From Sphingomicrobium lutaoense (GTDB lineage: Bacteria; Pseudomonadota; Alphaproteobacteria; Sphingomonadales; Sphingomonadaceae), in NCBI RefSeq assembly GCF_014195685.1, contig NZ_JACICF010000001.1:1063317-1127316 (forward strand): 64,000 nt of DNA. Reading direction: 5' to 3'. Under the pieces are notes generated by a model. It saw only the letters and a list, made by a program, of their open reading frames with translations. It had not been told where the DNA came from and made no database searches. The translations under genes and the position numbers were made by a program. Of this stretch, positions 53,401 through 61,726 are shown piece by piece (position 1 is the first letter of the stretch; every line of letters starts with the position of its first letter).

Positions 53401-53739
53401 ATGAAATCCATCACAGCCATTGCCGCCGCGTCGGCGCTTCTTGCCGCGTGCGAAGCCGACGCGCCGGAGGCCGGTGAAACGGCCAATCCCGCACCTGCCA
53501 ACGACATGGCCGATGCCGAGATGACCGAGGCATCCGGAGACGAAGTCAAATGCTATGGCATTGCCAAGGCGGGCGAGAACGATTGTGCCGCCGGACCGGG
53601 CACCAGCTGCGCGGGAACCTCGACGGTCGATTACCAGGGCAATGCCTGGAAACTGGTCAAGGGTGGCGAACAGGCCTGCACGGAGGCAGGCGGAACGCTG
53701 ACCGAACAGGACAATAATGACCCGGGCCTGCCGGCCTGA
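53401..53739 (+). CDS. bufA: Bufferin precursor BufA1 (DUF2282 type), predicted lipoprotein
   Basis: 112 residues. N-terminal signal ([16 protein letters not shown]) with a lipobox whose Cys is C17. The mature part has an acidic/Ala spacer (18-48) and the bufferin core: KCYG (C51), NDC (C62), GTSC (C70), then C93, with the conserved [11 protein letters not shown] and VDYQGNAWK. Bufferins are ribosomal copper-binding peptides whose Cys are converted by the MNIO enzyme BufB with BufC. A lipobox is unusual; soluble bufferins have ordinary signal peptides. First gene of the operon. Confidence 0.87.
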   Translation: MKSITAIAAASALLAACEADAPEAGETANPAPANDMADAEMTEASGDEVKCYGIAKAGENDCAAGPGTSCAGTSTVDYQGNAWKLVKGGEQACTEAGGTLTEQDNNDPGLPA

Positions 53740-53785
53740 TCCTTATCGTCCTGGCACCCACCATCCCAAAAAAGGAAAGAACAAG

Positions 53786-54082
53786 ATGAAACAGATTGCT
53801 GCCATTTCCGCCGCTTCGGCGCTCGTCGCGCTTGCCAGTGTCGGGGCCGCTCCGGCCGCTGCCGATCATCATGGCGACAAGGCCGCCAAGGAAAAATGCT
53901 ATGGCGTGGCCAAGGCCGGCAAGAATGACTGCGCCGCCGGACCCGGCACCAGCTGTGCCGGCACCTCGAAGGTCGATTACCAGGGCGATGCCTGGAAATA
54001 TGTGAAGGCCGGCACCTGCGAGGACATGGGCGGTTCGTTGAAGCCCAAGGCCGGCAACAAGAAGCCGGTCCCCAAGGCCTAA
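53786..54082 (+). CDS. bufA: Bufferin precursor BufA2 (DUF2282 type), periplasmic
   Basis: 98 residues. Ordinary signal peptide ending APAAADHHG, then a core nearly identical to BufA1: [25 protein letters not shown] with C38, C49, C57, and a fourth Cys C78. Spacings of the first three Cys equal those of BufA1 (11 and 8); the third-to-fourth spacing is 21 against 23. The Lys-rich tail ([13 protein letters not shown]) replaces the acidic tail of BufA1. AAAGGAAAG ribosome-binding site. Probably a recent duplicate of its neighbour. Confidence 0.9.
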   Translation: MKQIAAISAASALVALASVGAAPAAADHHGDKAAKEKCYGVAKAGKNDCAAGPGTSCAGTSKVDYQGDAWKYVKAGTCEDMGGSLKPKAGNKKPVPKA

Positions 54083-54104
54083 AGGCCCCAAGGGAAACAA
54101 GCCC

Positions 54105-54971
54105 GTGACCGGCGCCGTGCACCCGCCCCCACCACCGAGTGGAGGAATTGGCCTGAAGTCCGCGCATTTCGCCCAATTTCTCGATGCGGCGGCGCGCGGC
54201 GCCGGACCTCGGTGGGTGGAAGTCCACCCACAGAATTACATGATGGCGGGAGGACCGATGCATCGCTGGCTCGAAGCAGTGCGCGAAGCGGTCCCCGTCA
54301 GCTTCCATTCGGTGGGCCTGTCGCTGGGCGATCCCGACGGTGTGGATCTTGCCGAACTCGACCGGCTCGCCGCGCTCTGCGAGCGCTACGAACCCGCGTT
54401 GGTATCCGACCATCTGAGCTGGTCGAGCCTGTCGGGCGAGCATTTTCCCGACCTCCTCCCCTTGCCGATGACCAGGGCGAGTCTCGATCATTTCGCGGCG
54501 CAGGTCGCGATCGTGCAGGAGCGGCTTGGCCGGGCGATGCTGGTCGAGAATCCCTCGCGGATGATCGCTTTCGCGGGGGATGAATATTCCGAGGAGCAGT
54601 TCCTTTCCGAGTTGGTGCGCCGGACGGGATGCGGGCTGATCCTCGACGTCAACAACGTGATCGTCCAGTCGATCAACCTGGGCATCGATGCCGTGGCTTA
54701 CCTCGACGCGATCGACGGAGCGGCGGTCGGCGAAGTGCATGTCGCGGGCCATGCCATCGAGGAGCATGGAAAGGAGCGATTGGCGATCGACGATCATGGA
54801 TCGCCGGTGAGCGAGGAATGCTGGGCACTGCTCGAACGGCTGCTCGCGCGGATCGGGCCGCGCCCGGTGCTGGTCGAGCGCGACAATGCCCTGCCCGCCT
54901 TTGCGGAACTGGCCGCCGAGGCCGCGCGGGCCGACGCCATTTGCGAACGGAGCCTTGCCCATGCCGCATGA
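54105..54971 (+). CDS. bufB: BufB, multinuclear non-heme iron-dependent oxidative enzyme (DUF692/MNIO)
   Basis: 288 residues of the TIM-barrel DUF692 family. The N-terminal GIGLKSAHFAQFL, the metal-ligand segments VEVHPQNYM, SFHSVGLSLG, SDHLSW, VENPSR, ILDVNNV and EVHVAGH follow the MNIO pattern. Known BufB enzymes install thiooxazole-type modifications on bufferin Cys. GTG start. Overlaps bufC by 11 bases. Confidence 0.93.
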   Translation: MTGAVHPPPPPSGGIGLKSAHFAQFLDAAARGAGPRWVEVHPQNYMMAGGPMHRWLEAVREAVPVSFHSVGLSLGDPDGVDLAELDRLAALCERYEPALVSDHLSWSSLSGEHFPDLLPLPMTRASLDHFAAQVAIVQERLGRAMLVENPSRMIAFAGDEYSEEQFLSELVRRTGCGLILDVNNVIVQSINLGIDAVAYLDAIDGAAVGEVHVAGHAIEEHGKERLAIDDHGSPVSEECWALLERLLARIGPRPVLVERDNALPAFAELAAEAARADAICERSLAHAA

Positions 54972-55650
54972 GCAGCAGCACGCCATGTCCGAGTTGATCG
55001 CCAAGGGACCCGCCGCCTATCGCGACGGCCTGTTCGCCGCGCCGAGGGCAGCCGCGCTGCGGGCGCTGCGCGCCCATGCCAACACCATCAGCCATGCCCG
55101 TTACAAGGCATTGGAGGACAGTTTCCCGCTGACCCGCCAAGCGATGGGCGGCGAGGCCTTTCATGCGCTGGCGGAACGCTATCTGCGTAACGACGCGCCG
55201 CGCGCGCGGCCGTTGCGCCTCATTGGCGCGGACTTTGCCGAGCGGATCGACGATCCGGCGATTGCCGACCTTGCCGATGCCGAATGGGCGATGCTCGAGG
55301 CTTATGGCGCAGCCGAAGCTCCAGCCATCGAGATGCAGTCGATCGCCGGTCAAAGCCCCGAGCAATTGGTGGCGGCGCGCGTTGCGCTGCATCCCGCGGC
55401 GCGTCTGGTCGCGCTTCGCAGGCCCGAGGTTTTCGCGTGGGAGGGCATGCCCGCCACGGGCGAGCCATGGCTGCTCGTCACCCGCCCCGCGAGCGAGCAG
55501 CGCGTGGCGCAAGTGAGCGACGCGGTGGCCCGGGCGGTGCGCGCGGCCCGCAACGGATGCGTGATGGGCGAACTGTTCGAGTTGGATGCGCCGGCGGTGA
55601 CCCTGCTGGTGCAAACGGGTGCCTTGCGGCCGCTGGTGGAGGGGGTGTGA
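54961..55650 (+). CDS. bufC: BufC, MNIO partner protein (DUF2063)
   Basis: 229 residues. The DUF2063 DNA-binding-like N-terminal domain (GLFAAPRAAALRALRAHANTISHARYKALEDSFPLTRQAMG) is characteristic, with the EWAMLEAYGAAEAPAI region later. It presents the precursor to BufB. ATG 54961 lies inside the bufB end; its stop overlaps the bufD ATG by one base. Confidence 0.9.
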   Translation: MPHEQQHAMSELIAKGPAAYRDGLFAAPRAAALRALRAHANTISHARYKALEDSFPLTRQAMGGEAFHALAERYLRNDAPRARPLRLIGADFAERIDDPAIADLADAEWAMLEAYGAAEAPAIEMQSIAGQSPEQLVAARVALHPAARLVALRRPEVFAWEGMPATGEPWLLVTRPASEQRVAQVSDAVARAVRAARNGCVMGELFELDAPAVTLLVQTGALRPLVEGV

Positions 55651-56099
55651 TGCGCGCGCTCCATCAACGCTGGGTCGCTTTTGCCGAACAGCCATGGGTG
55701 CGCGATTTCCTGCTGCTGTTCACTCGCATCGCGCTGGGCGCGATCTTCTGGCAGTCGGGGCGCACCAAGGTCGAGGAAGGCAGCCTTTTCACGCTGAGCG
55801 ACACGACCTTCTTCCTGTTCGAGGAGGAATATTCGGGGGTTCCGCTGCCTCCCGAATGGGCCGCCTATATGGCCACCGCCGCCGAACATCTCCTGCCCCT
55901 CCTGCTGCTGGTCGGGTTGGCCAGCCGGATTGCCGCCGCGGGCCTTGTCGCGATGACGATGGTGATCCAGATCTTCGTCTATCCCGATGCCTGGTGGGTG
56001 CCGCACATGGGCTGGATCGCGATGGGGCTGGTGATCCTTGCCCTCGGGCCAGGGCGGCTTTCGCTCGACCATCTCATTGCTCGGAGATGGGCGCAATGA
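55650..56099 (+). CDS. bufD: DoxX family membrane protein (BufD)
   Basis: 149 residues with four membrane helices. RIALGAIFWQSGRTKVEEG and the LVGLASRIAAAGLVAMTMVIQIF segments match DoxX/DoxD. DoxX proteins recur in bufferin operons, where they may supply electrons or thiol chemistry; their role is not settled. Overlaps the sigma factor gene by 4 bases. Confidence 0.88.
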   Translation: MRALHQRWVAFAEQPWVRDFLLLFTRIALGAIFWQSGRTKVEEGSLFTLSDTTFFLFEEEYSGVPLPPEWAAYMATAAEHLLPLLLLVGLASRIAAAGLVAMTMVIQIFVYPDAWWVPHMGWIAMGLVILALGPGRLSLDHLIARRWAQ

Positions 56100-56620
56100 T
56101 CCTTGCCGAAGAGGATATGCGCCGCCTGATGGCGATGAGCCAGCGCGGCGACAAGCAGGCCTATCGCGCCGCCCTGTCGGGCGCGACGCATTGGCTCCGG
56201 CGCTTCTTTGCGCGGCGCATCGCTGCGCACATGATCGACGATCTCGTACAGGAGACATTGATCGGGCTGCACGTCAAACGGGCAAGCTATGACGCGCGGC
56301 GGCCCTTCTATCCCTGGCTTGCGGCGATCGCGCGCTATCGCTGGATCGACCAGTTGCGCAAGCTCGAGCGGCTTCCCGACGAGGATGTGGATGCGGTGCC
56401 GAGCGTCCCGAGCGACGAGGAGCCGGTGCTGGCGCGGCTGAGCCTCGACCGGCTGCTCATCCATATTCCCGAAGGCCAGGCGCAGGCCATCACCCTGACC
56501 CGCATCGAGGGCCGGTCGATCCGCGAAGCAGCGCGGATCACGGGCCAGTCGGAATCGCTGGTCAAGGTCAATATTCATCGCGGTCTCAAGAGGTTGGCCG
56601 CGCTTGTGGAGAGTGAATGA
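56096..56620 (+). CDS. sigF: ECF RNA polymerase sigma factor (SigF-like)
   Basis: 174 residues. Region 2: MIDDLVQETLIGLHVKRASYDARRPFYPWLAAIARYRWIDQLRK; region 4: ITLTRIEGRSIREAARITGQSESLVKVNIHRGLKRL. No extra N- or C-terminal domain, so an ordinary ECF sigma. The GTAACC-N16-CGAA element upstream of the operon suggests it drives itself and the bufferin genes. ATG overlaps the bufD stop. Confidence 0.92.
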   Translation: MILAEEDMRRLMAMSQRGDKQAYRAALSGATHWLRRFFARRIAAHMIDDLVQETLIGLHVKRASYDARRPFYPWLAAIARYRWIDQLRKLERLPDEDVDAVPSVPSDEEPVLARLSLDRLLIHIPEGQAQAITLTRIEGRSIREAARITGQSESLVKVNIHRGLKRLAALVESE

Positions 56621-56621
56621 G

Positions 56622-57251
56622 ATGAAGTCCGAACATCTGATCGACCGGCTGGTCGAGGAGCATGACGCCACCTCGCCGATGACCATGGCGCAGGGCCGTC
56701 TCGCGGCGGGCGTGGCGGCGCTGGGAAGCGTGATCGTCATCCTGTGGCTGTCGGGACTGCGGCTCGACATCGCCGCGGGCCGGCCCTCGCCGCTGGTTCT
56801 CCTGTCAGCGGGACTGTTCGGCCTCGGCGCGCTTGCCTCGGGATGGGCGGCGACCCGCCTTGCCCAGCCGGCGGTGGGCGGAAGCCAGGGCGGCGCGCTG
56901 TGGATGGTCGGCGCGATCGGCCTCCTGCCCGCGATCAGCCTCATCGAATATCTGCTTGGCAACCATGCGCCGACCTCGACCGGGGCCGCGCTTCGCTGCC
57001 TGTCTTTCGGGCTGGGCGCGAGCATCGTCACCTTTGCCGTGCTGGGATTGCGGTTGCGGCGTGGGGCCCCGGTGCTGCCCGAGCGCGCGGGTCTGTTCGC
57101 GGGCTTGAGCGCCGGATCGGTGGGGGCATTCGCGGTCACGCTCGAGTGCAATTATGACGGGTTGGCGCATTTGACGCTCGGCCATGTCGCGATCGTTGCG
57201 GCGATGGCGCTTGCAGGCCGCTATGGGCTGGCGCGGTGGATCCGCTGGTAG
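56622..57251 (+). CDS. nrsF: NrsF-type anti-sigma factor (DUF1109)
   Basis: 209-residue inner-membrane protein with six predicted helices. Start ... [28 protein letters not shown] is the DUF1109 opening. Two Cys, C126 (ALRCLSFG) and C176 (LECNYDG), sit in the positions of the two Cys that in Caulobacter NrsF are needed for heavy-metal sensing and release of SigF. One base after the sigma stop. It should hold the sigma factor inactive until metal stress. Confidence 0.9.
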   Translation: MKSEHLIDRLVEEHDATSPMTMAQGRLAAGVAALGSVIVILWLSGLRLDIAAGRPSPLVLLSAGLFGLGALASGWAATRLAQPAVGGSQGGALWMVGAIGLLPAISLIEYLLGNHAPTSTGAALRCLSFGLGASIVTFAVLGLRLRRGAPVLPERAGLFAGLSAGSVGAFAVTLECNYDGLAHLTLGHVAIVAAMALAGRYGLARWIRW

Positions 57252-57310
57252 GCACGGGAGGTCTTGCGTCGAAGCGAGGGCCGCTGTAGGCGCAAAACCA
57301 TCCTCGGGAT

Positions 57311-57387
<77 letters not shown>

Positions 57388-57685
57388 TTTTTGCAAAAAT
57401 CGACATTTTGGACTCGCGTCGTGGATCGCAACGGACCCTTGCGCGTTCGCAATTTCCGTAACGTCCAACCGATCCGGCCGCCGAAGCCGAGTTGACCTGA
57501 TTTAGTAATTTATCTTAAACAATTGATTTTGCTGGACAATCGGAGTTCGTCTCCGCTGTCCCGTTATTAGACATCCGTTAATTGCAGGTTAGACAAAACT
57601 GTCTTAACGGCATATTTCGACATTGATTTTCAAGACTTGGCCAGACCCCTCAAAAGGCAATGGTCGCTAGCTCGGGGCTTTGGCC
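57388..57685. other. AT-rich intergenic region upstream of the P-loop gene
   Basis: 298 bases without a convincing gene. The part 57490-57660 is much richer in A/T than the rest of the window and has runs of TTAA/TTTA. A near match to a CtrA box, TTAA-N7-TTAG (57578-57592), and an imperfect dyad GTTAGAC...GTCTTAAC follow. It probably carries the promoter of the gene at 57686. Confidence 0.5.
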
Positions 57686-58957
57686 ATGAACGAATTTGGT
57701 GGCGACAAATTCCAGTCGCACAGGACCGGTGAAACCGAACGTCCGAAAAAAGCGAAAAAATGGAATGGCGCCCGCAAGCGGACCGTCGCCCCCCTCACCC
57801 GTTGCGACCTGGCGCGGGCCAAGCGTGCCTTCACCACCCGCCGCGTGCCCATCGAAGCGATGGAAACCCTGCTGTCCGGCCCGATCCGGCCGCGCACGGG
57901 CGACCTCGTTCTCGCGCGAGTGGAGCGCATCCGTTACCAGCGGCGCATCGAGCTGACCAATGGGCGCAAGGCCAATCTGACGCCGGGCGACCTCATCATC
58001 GTTGCATATGGCGACCGCTATGCCACCGACCAGTTCGAAGCCGAAGTGCCGGGCGACCTCGGCCCGACGCATCTCGTCGCGGTGGGCGGCGTGGCCGGCG
58101 ACATGCTGAGCAAGAACAGCTCGATCAAGCCCGCGACCGAAATCCTTCCGCTGGGCCTTATCGCCAATGCCGATGGCAAGCCGCTCAATTTGCACGATTT
58201 CCGCGTGCGGCTCGACCATGCCTTCGACGACAATACGCGGCCCAAGACCATCTGCGTGCTCGGCACCTCGATGAACAGCGGCAAGACCACCACCAACCTC
58301 GCGATGGTGCAGGGTCTGACGCGCGCGGGCTATCGCGTCGGTGTGGCCAAGGTGACCGGAACGGGTTCGGGCGGCGACTATTGGCAGATGGTCGATAGCG
58401 GCGCGACCTGCACGGTCGATTTCACCGATGCGGGATATTCGGCGACCTACAAGCTTCCGATCGCCGATATCGAGGCGATCACCATCGAACTGGTGACGCA
58501 CCTGTCGCAGCAGAATCTCGACGTCATCCTGCTCGAGGTCGCGGACGGGCTTTACCAGGAACAGAATCTGAAGCTGCTCGGGACCGAGACCTTCAAGTCG
58601 CTCATCGACGAGATCTTCTTCGCCGCGGGCGATGCGATGGGCGGCGGGCTTGGCATCGGGCGTGCCGAGATGTTCGGTTATCGTGTCATCGGCCTGTCGG
58701 GCAAGCTGACTGCTTCGGAGCTGCTCATCCGCGAGGCCGAGGCGCTGGTGCCGGTGCCGGTCTATCGCAAGGAACAGCTGAGCGATCCCAATTGCATCGG
58801 CGCGATCCTGTCGCTGCCGCCGGTGACCGACGAACAATCGAGCGTTTGCGGATGCACCGGGCAGCTTTGCCTTGGCGATTGCGGCGAGCCGTTTGGGGCC
58901 GACCTCGACGATGAAAATGAAGGGGCGGAGGTCATTCCGCTGGTCGCCAACACATGA
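57686..58957 (+). CDS. P-loop NTPase-like protein with C-terminal Cys cluster
   Basis: 423 residues. Residues 1-185 form an unknown, first basic and then beta-rich, domain (GDLVLARVERIRY, TPGDLIIVAYGDRY). From 188 the fold looks like a P-loop NTPase: Walker A GTSMNSGKTTT (193-203), K-x-TGTGSGGDYW, and a Walker B-like ILLEVADG (281-288). The end has C388-x-C390-x4-C395-x3-C399, possibly metal-binding. It resembles dethiobiotin-synthetase/DUF1611-type P-loops, but I do not recognise a named family. ATG 57686. Stop overlaps the ABC-like gene by 4 bases. Confidence 0.72.
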   Translation: MNEFGGDKFQSHRTGETERPKKAKKWNGARKRTVAPLTRCDLARAKRAFTTRRVPIEAMETLLSGPIRPRTGDLVLARVERIRYQRRIELTNGRKANLTPGDLIIVAYGDRYATDQFEAEVPGDLGPTHLVAVGGVAGDMLSKNSSIKPATEILPLGLIANADGKPLNLHDFRVRLDHAFDDNTRPKTICVLGTSMNSGKTTTNLAMVQGLTRAGYRVGVAKVTGTGSGGDYWQMVDSGATCTVDFTDAGYSATYKLPIADIEAITIELVTHLSQQNLDVILLEVADGLYQEQNLKLLGTETFKSLIDEIFFAAGDAMGGGLGIGRAEMFGYRVIGLSGKLTASELLIREAEALVPVPVYRKEQLSDPNCIGAILSLPPVTDEQSSVCGCTGQLCLGDCGEPFGADLDDENEGAEVIPLVANT

Positions 58958-60669
58958 GCGAACGGCACCTCCTTCAATATCGCAAGCTGTTCCGGCCGAG
59001 CGATATCCTCGCCTTCGCGGCGGTGGGCATTGCCTACGCGGCTTCGATCGCTGCGCTGCTCGTTCTTCTACGCGAGTTCGTGCTGGCGCTTGACGGCGGT
59101 TCGAACTGGCCGCTCACGCCCGTCGAGATCGGCGGGCTGCTGGCGGTCACGGCGATCCTCCATGCGGGACTTCGCATGCTCGAATTCACGGTGCCCGAGG
59201 AGATCGGTTTCCTCATTGTCCAGCGGCTGCGCGTGCGCCTTTATCGTCACATGGCGGCGATGATGCCCGACCAGATCCGCCACCGTTCGCGCGGCAGCCT
59301 CATCCTCAGGCTGACGGGCGATCTTACCATGCTTCGCACCTGGCTGAGCCGGGGGATCGGGCGCGGGATCATCGCGGGTCTTTCGCTGATCGTGAGCCTT
59401 GGCGTGATTGCCAATTTCAGCCTGGCGATCGCCGGGGTGATCAGCCTTTTCCTCGTTACCGGCGCGGTTTTCTCGCTTCTTGCCGGGCGGCGGTTGCAGA
59501 AACTGACCGCGCGGGTGCGGCGGCGCCGGTCGACGCTGACCAGCAATATCGACGAGCAGGTCCATGCGCTGGCGACGGTGCAGCTCTTTGGCCGCATGGG
59601 CGGCGAGGATGCGCGGCTGCGTCGTCAGAATTACGGGCTGACCAAGGCGCTGATGCAGGAAGCCTGGTGGCGCGGGAGCCTGCGCGGCATCTCGGCGCTG
59701 ATGAGCTGGGGCGCGCTGGTGGGCGCGCTATTCGTGGGCTTCTACCTGCTTCAGCAGGGCATGACCGACCTTGGTACCATCGTCGCGGCGCTGATTGCGG
59801 CGCGGTTGATGCAGGGTTTCGTCACCAATCTCTCGCTCAGCCACGATTATTGGCGGCGTGCCGAGATTTCGCGCAGCAAACTCGAGGATTTCCTCAACAG
59901 CCGTTCGCGGCTGCTGACCGGCGACGGGGAGGACAAGCTGGTCCACAACCGTGCGACCATTGCCTTCGAGGGCGTGACCATCGGCGATACGCTGACCGAT
60001 TTCACCGCATCGCTTCCTGCGGGGCAGCATGCCGCGCTGGTCGGACCCGATGGCGGAGCGCGGCAGGCGGTTCTCGACGCGGTCACCAAGATGGCGGTTC
60101 TCGACGAGGGCCAGGTGATGGTGGGCAAGCAGGATCTCGCCGACTGCCGGGTCGACACGGTGTGGAAGAAGATCGGCTATATCAGTCCCGACCTGCACCT
60201 GATGCGCGGCACCTTGCGCCGCAACCTCAGCTACCGGCGGCGCAGCCTGTCGGACGAGGAACTGAACTATCTGATCGAAGGCGTGGGCCTCGACAGCTAT
60301 ATCTCGCGGCTGCCCGACGGCCTCGACCATTGGCTGACCGAAGGCGGCGCGAACCTGCCTGCCGACATCCGCCAGCTGGTGCGCATTGTCCGCGGTCTGG
60401 CGGGCAATCCCCCCATCCTGCTGCTCGACCGGCCCTGCAGCGCGCTCGATGATGTGCAGAGTGCCAAGGTGCGCCGCTTCATCGCCAATTATTCCGCAAC
60501 CATTTTCACCATCAGCGACGATCCCCAGGATTTCCGGACCGCCGATACGGTCTGGACCTTCGATGCGGGACGTCTCGTCCGAATTGAAAGCAGTAACGAA
60601 TATGACCAACGCGCACGACTTCCCACCATTCCGCGCGGAAACCGGAGCGGACTTGGCTGGCCGCATTGA
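58954..60669 (+). CDS. ABC exporter-like protein with a degenerate nucleotide-binding domain
   Basis: 571 residues. Residues 15-310: six-helix exporter transmembrane domain (MsbA/LapB-like order, coupling-helix region NIDEQVHALATVQLFGRM). Residues 330-545: ABC domain in which Walker A reads GPDGGARQ (364-371, Lys to Arg, Ser to Gln), the LSGGQ signature is replaced by LPADI (468-472), Walker B ends LLLDRP with Arg493 where Glu is needed, and the H-loop His is absent (SDDP). The Q-loop (YISPDLH) and D-loop (SALDD) remain. It is unlikely to hydrolyse ATP on its own. The last 25 residues look poorly coding; see the 60602 note. Confidence 0.82.
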   Translation: MSERHLLQYRKLFRPSDILAFAAVGIAYAASIAALLVLLREFVLALDGGSNWPLTPVEIGGLLAVTAILHAGLRMLEFTVPEEIGFLIVQRLRVRLYRHMAAMMPDQIRHRSRGSLILRLTGDLTMLRTWLSRGIGRGIIAGLSLIVSLGVIANFSLAIAGVISLFLVTGAVFSLLAGRRLQKLTARVRRRRSTLTSNIDEQVHALATVQLFGRMGGEDARLRRQNYGLTKALMQEAWWRGSLRGISALMSWGALVGALFVGFYLLQQGMTDLGTIVAALIAARLMQGFVTNLSLSHDYWRRAEISRSKLEDFLNSRSRLLTGDGEDKLVHNRATIAFEGVTIGDTLTDFTASLPAGQHAALVGPDGGARQAVLDAVTKMAVLDEGQVMVGKQDLADCRVDTVWKKIGYISPDLHLMRGTLRRNLSYRRRSLSDEELNYLIEGVGLDSYISRLPDGLDHWLTEGGANLPADIRQLVRIVRGLAGNPPILLLDRPCSALDDVQSAKVRRFIANYSATIFTISDDPQDFRTADTVWTFDAGRLVRIESSNEYDQRARLPTIPRGNRSGLGWPH

Positions 60670-60718
60670 TCGCCTGCCGAAAGCGGCCTCCGACATGGAA
60701 TTAGGGTGGAGAAGAAAC

Positions 60719-61621
60719 GTGAACAGCAAAATTGGCCTGACCATCATTGCCTTTGCCGGCATGGGCGCGCTCGCAAGCCCCGCCCAGGCGCGCGAATATG
60801 AGCGGCTGACCGTCGACGTAGAAGCGCTGCTGGTGGCCGCCGACGGACGCACCTCGGACGGTTTCGAGAACCAGGACCGTTCGGGCGTGTCGATCGGCGG
60901 CGATGCCGAATTCGACATCCGCCGCGACGAGCATCGTTTCCGGGTGGGCGCGGGCAGCCGCTACATCACCTATTATGACGATGAAGAAGAAGACGATCAC
61001 TACACCGGGGTGTGGCTGACCTATTCCAACTACCTGTCGCGGCGCGTGCGCGTCGACGTGCAAGTGCGACACGATTTCGATCTCACCACGCTGGAATCGA
61101 GCAATGCCTCCCAGTCGCGCATCCGTTCGGGCGTGCGCTGGAGCCAGGGGCCGCATCGCGTACGGCTGCGGGGCGGCTATCGCTGGCGCGAATATGACAA
61201 TGACGACACCCATGGCGAAGGTTTCGAAGCGGCGACCGATTATCGCTATCGTTTCTACGACGGCAGCGACCTCGTGACCTATATCCGCTATGACGAAAAT
61301 GATGCCGAGGTCGACCGGCGCGACTATCGCCGCTGGACCTTCGGGACGGGGATCGAGATCCCGCTGAGCCGCGACCTCGAGATCGGCGGGGCGCTTCGCT
61401 ATCGCATGTGGCGCTATCCCGAGCGGCTGACCGACATCGGCGAAGTGCGGCACGACAGCAGCGTCAATCCCGCGCTCACCCTCACTTATGACGCGGGCAA
61501 CGACTGGGAATTCGAAGCGCGGGGCGACGTGATCTGGCGCCGGTCGAACGACAATGAGTTCGACGAGACGATCAAGCGCGTGGGAATCGGCGTCTCCAAG
61601 CGGTTCCGCACCGACCTCTAG
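60719..61621 (+). CDS. Secreted protein, probable outer-membrane beta-barrel
   Basis: 300 residues from a GTG with GGAG 8 bases upstream. Signal peptide (VNSKIGLTIIAFAGMGALAS-PAQA). The mature part alternates acidic/Arg turns with amphipathic beta strands (HRFRVGAGSRYITYYDDEEED; VRLRGGYRWREYDND; FGTGIEIPLSRDLEIGGALRYRMW), as in outer-membrane barrels, ending near RFRTDL. An upstream in-frame ATG at 60602 would add 39 residues before the signal and is less likely. It follows the ABC-like gene by 49 bases; a terminator follows. Confidence 0.72.
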   Translation: MNSKIGLTIIAFAGMGALASPAQAREYERLTVDVEALLVAADGRTSDGFENQDRSGVSIGGDAEFDIRRDEHRFRVGAGSRYITYYDDEEEDDHYTGVWLTYSNYLSRRVRVDVQVRHDFDLTTLESSNASQSRIRSGVRWSQGPHRVRLRGGYRWREYDNDDTHGEGFEAATDYRYRFYDGSDLVTYIRYDENDAEVDRRDYRRWTFGTGIEIPLSRDLEIGGALRYRMWRYPERLTDIGEVRHDSSVNPALTLTYDAGNDWEFEARGDVIWRRSNDNEFDETIKRVGIGVSKRFRTDL

Positions 61622-61652
61622 TCGAGCGGATTTCGCATCAACGGCACAAGCG

Positions 61653-61683
61653 AAGGCCGGCACTCCTCAAGGGTGTCGGCCTT
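61653..61683 (+). terminator. Intrinsic terminator after the barrel-like gene
   Basis: Arms AAGGCCGGCAC and GTGTCGGCCTT (one G-U pair) with a 9-base loop; weak T-run. Ends the transcript of the 57686-61621 genes. Confidence 0.7.
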
Positions 61684-61726
61684 TCATATATTTGGCCGAA
61701 CGCTTCTTGCCCGTTAGGAACGGGAC

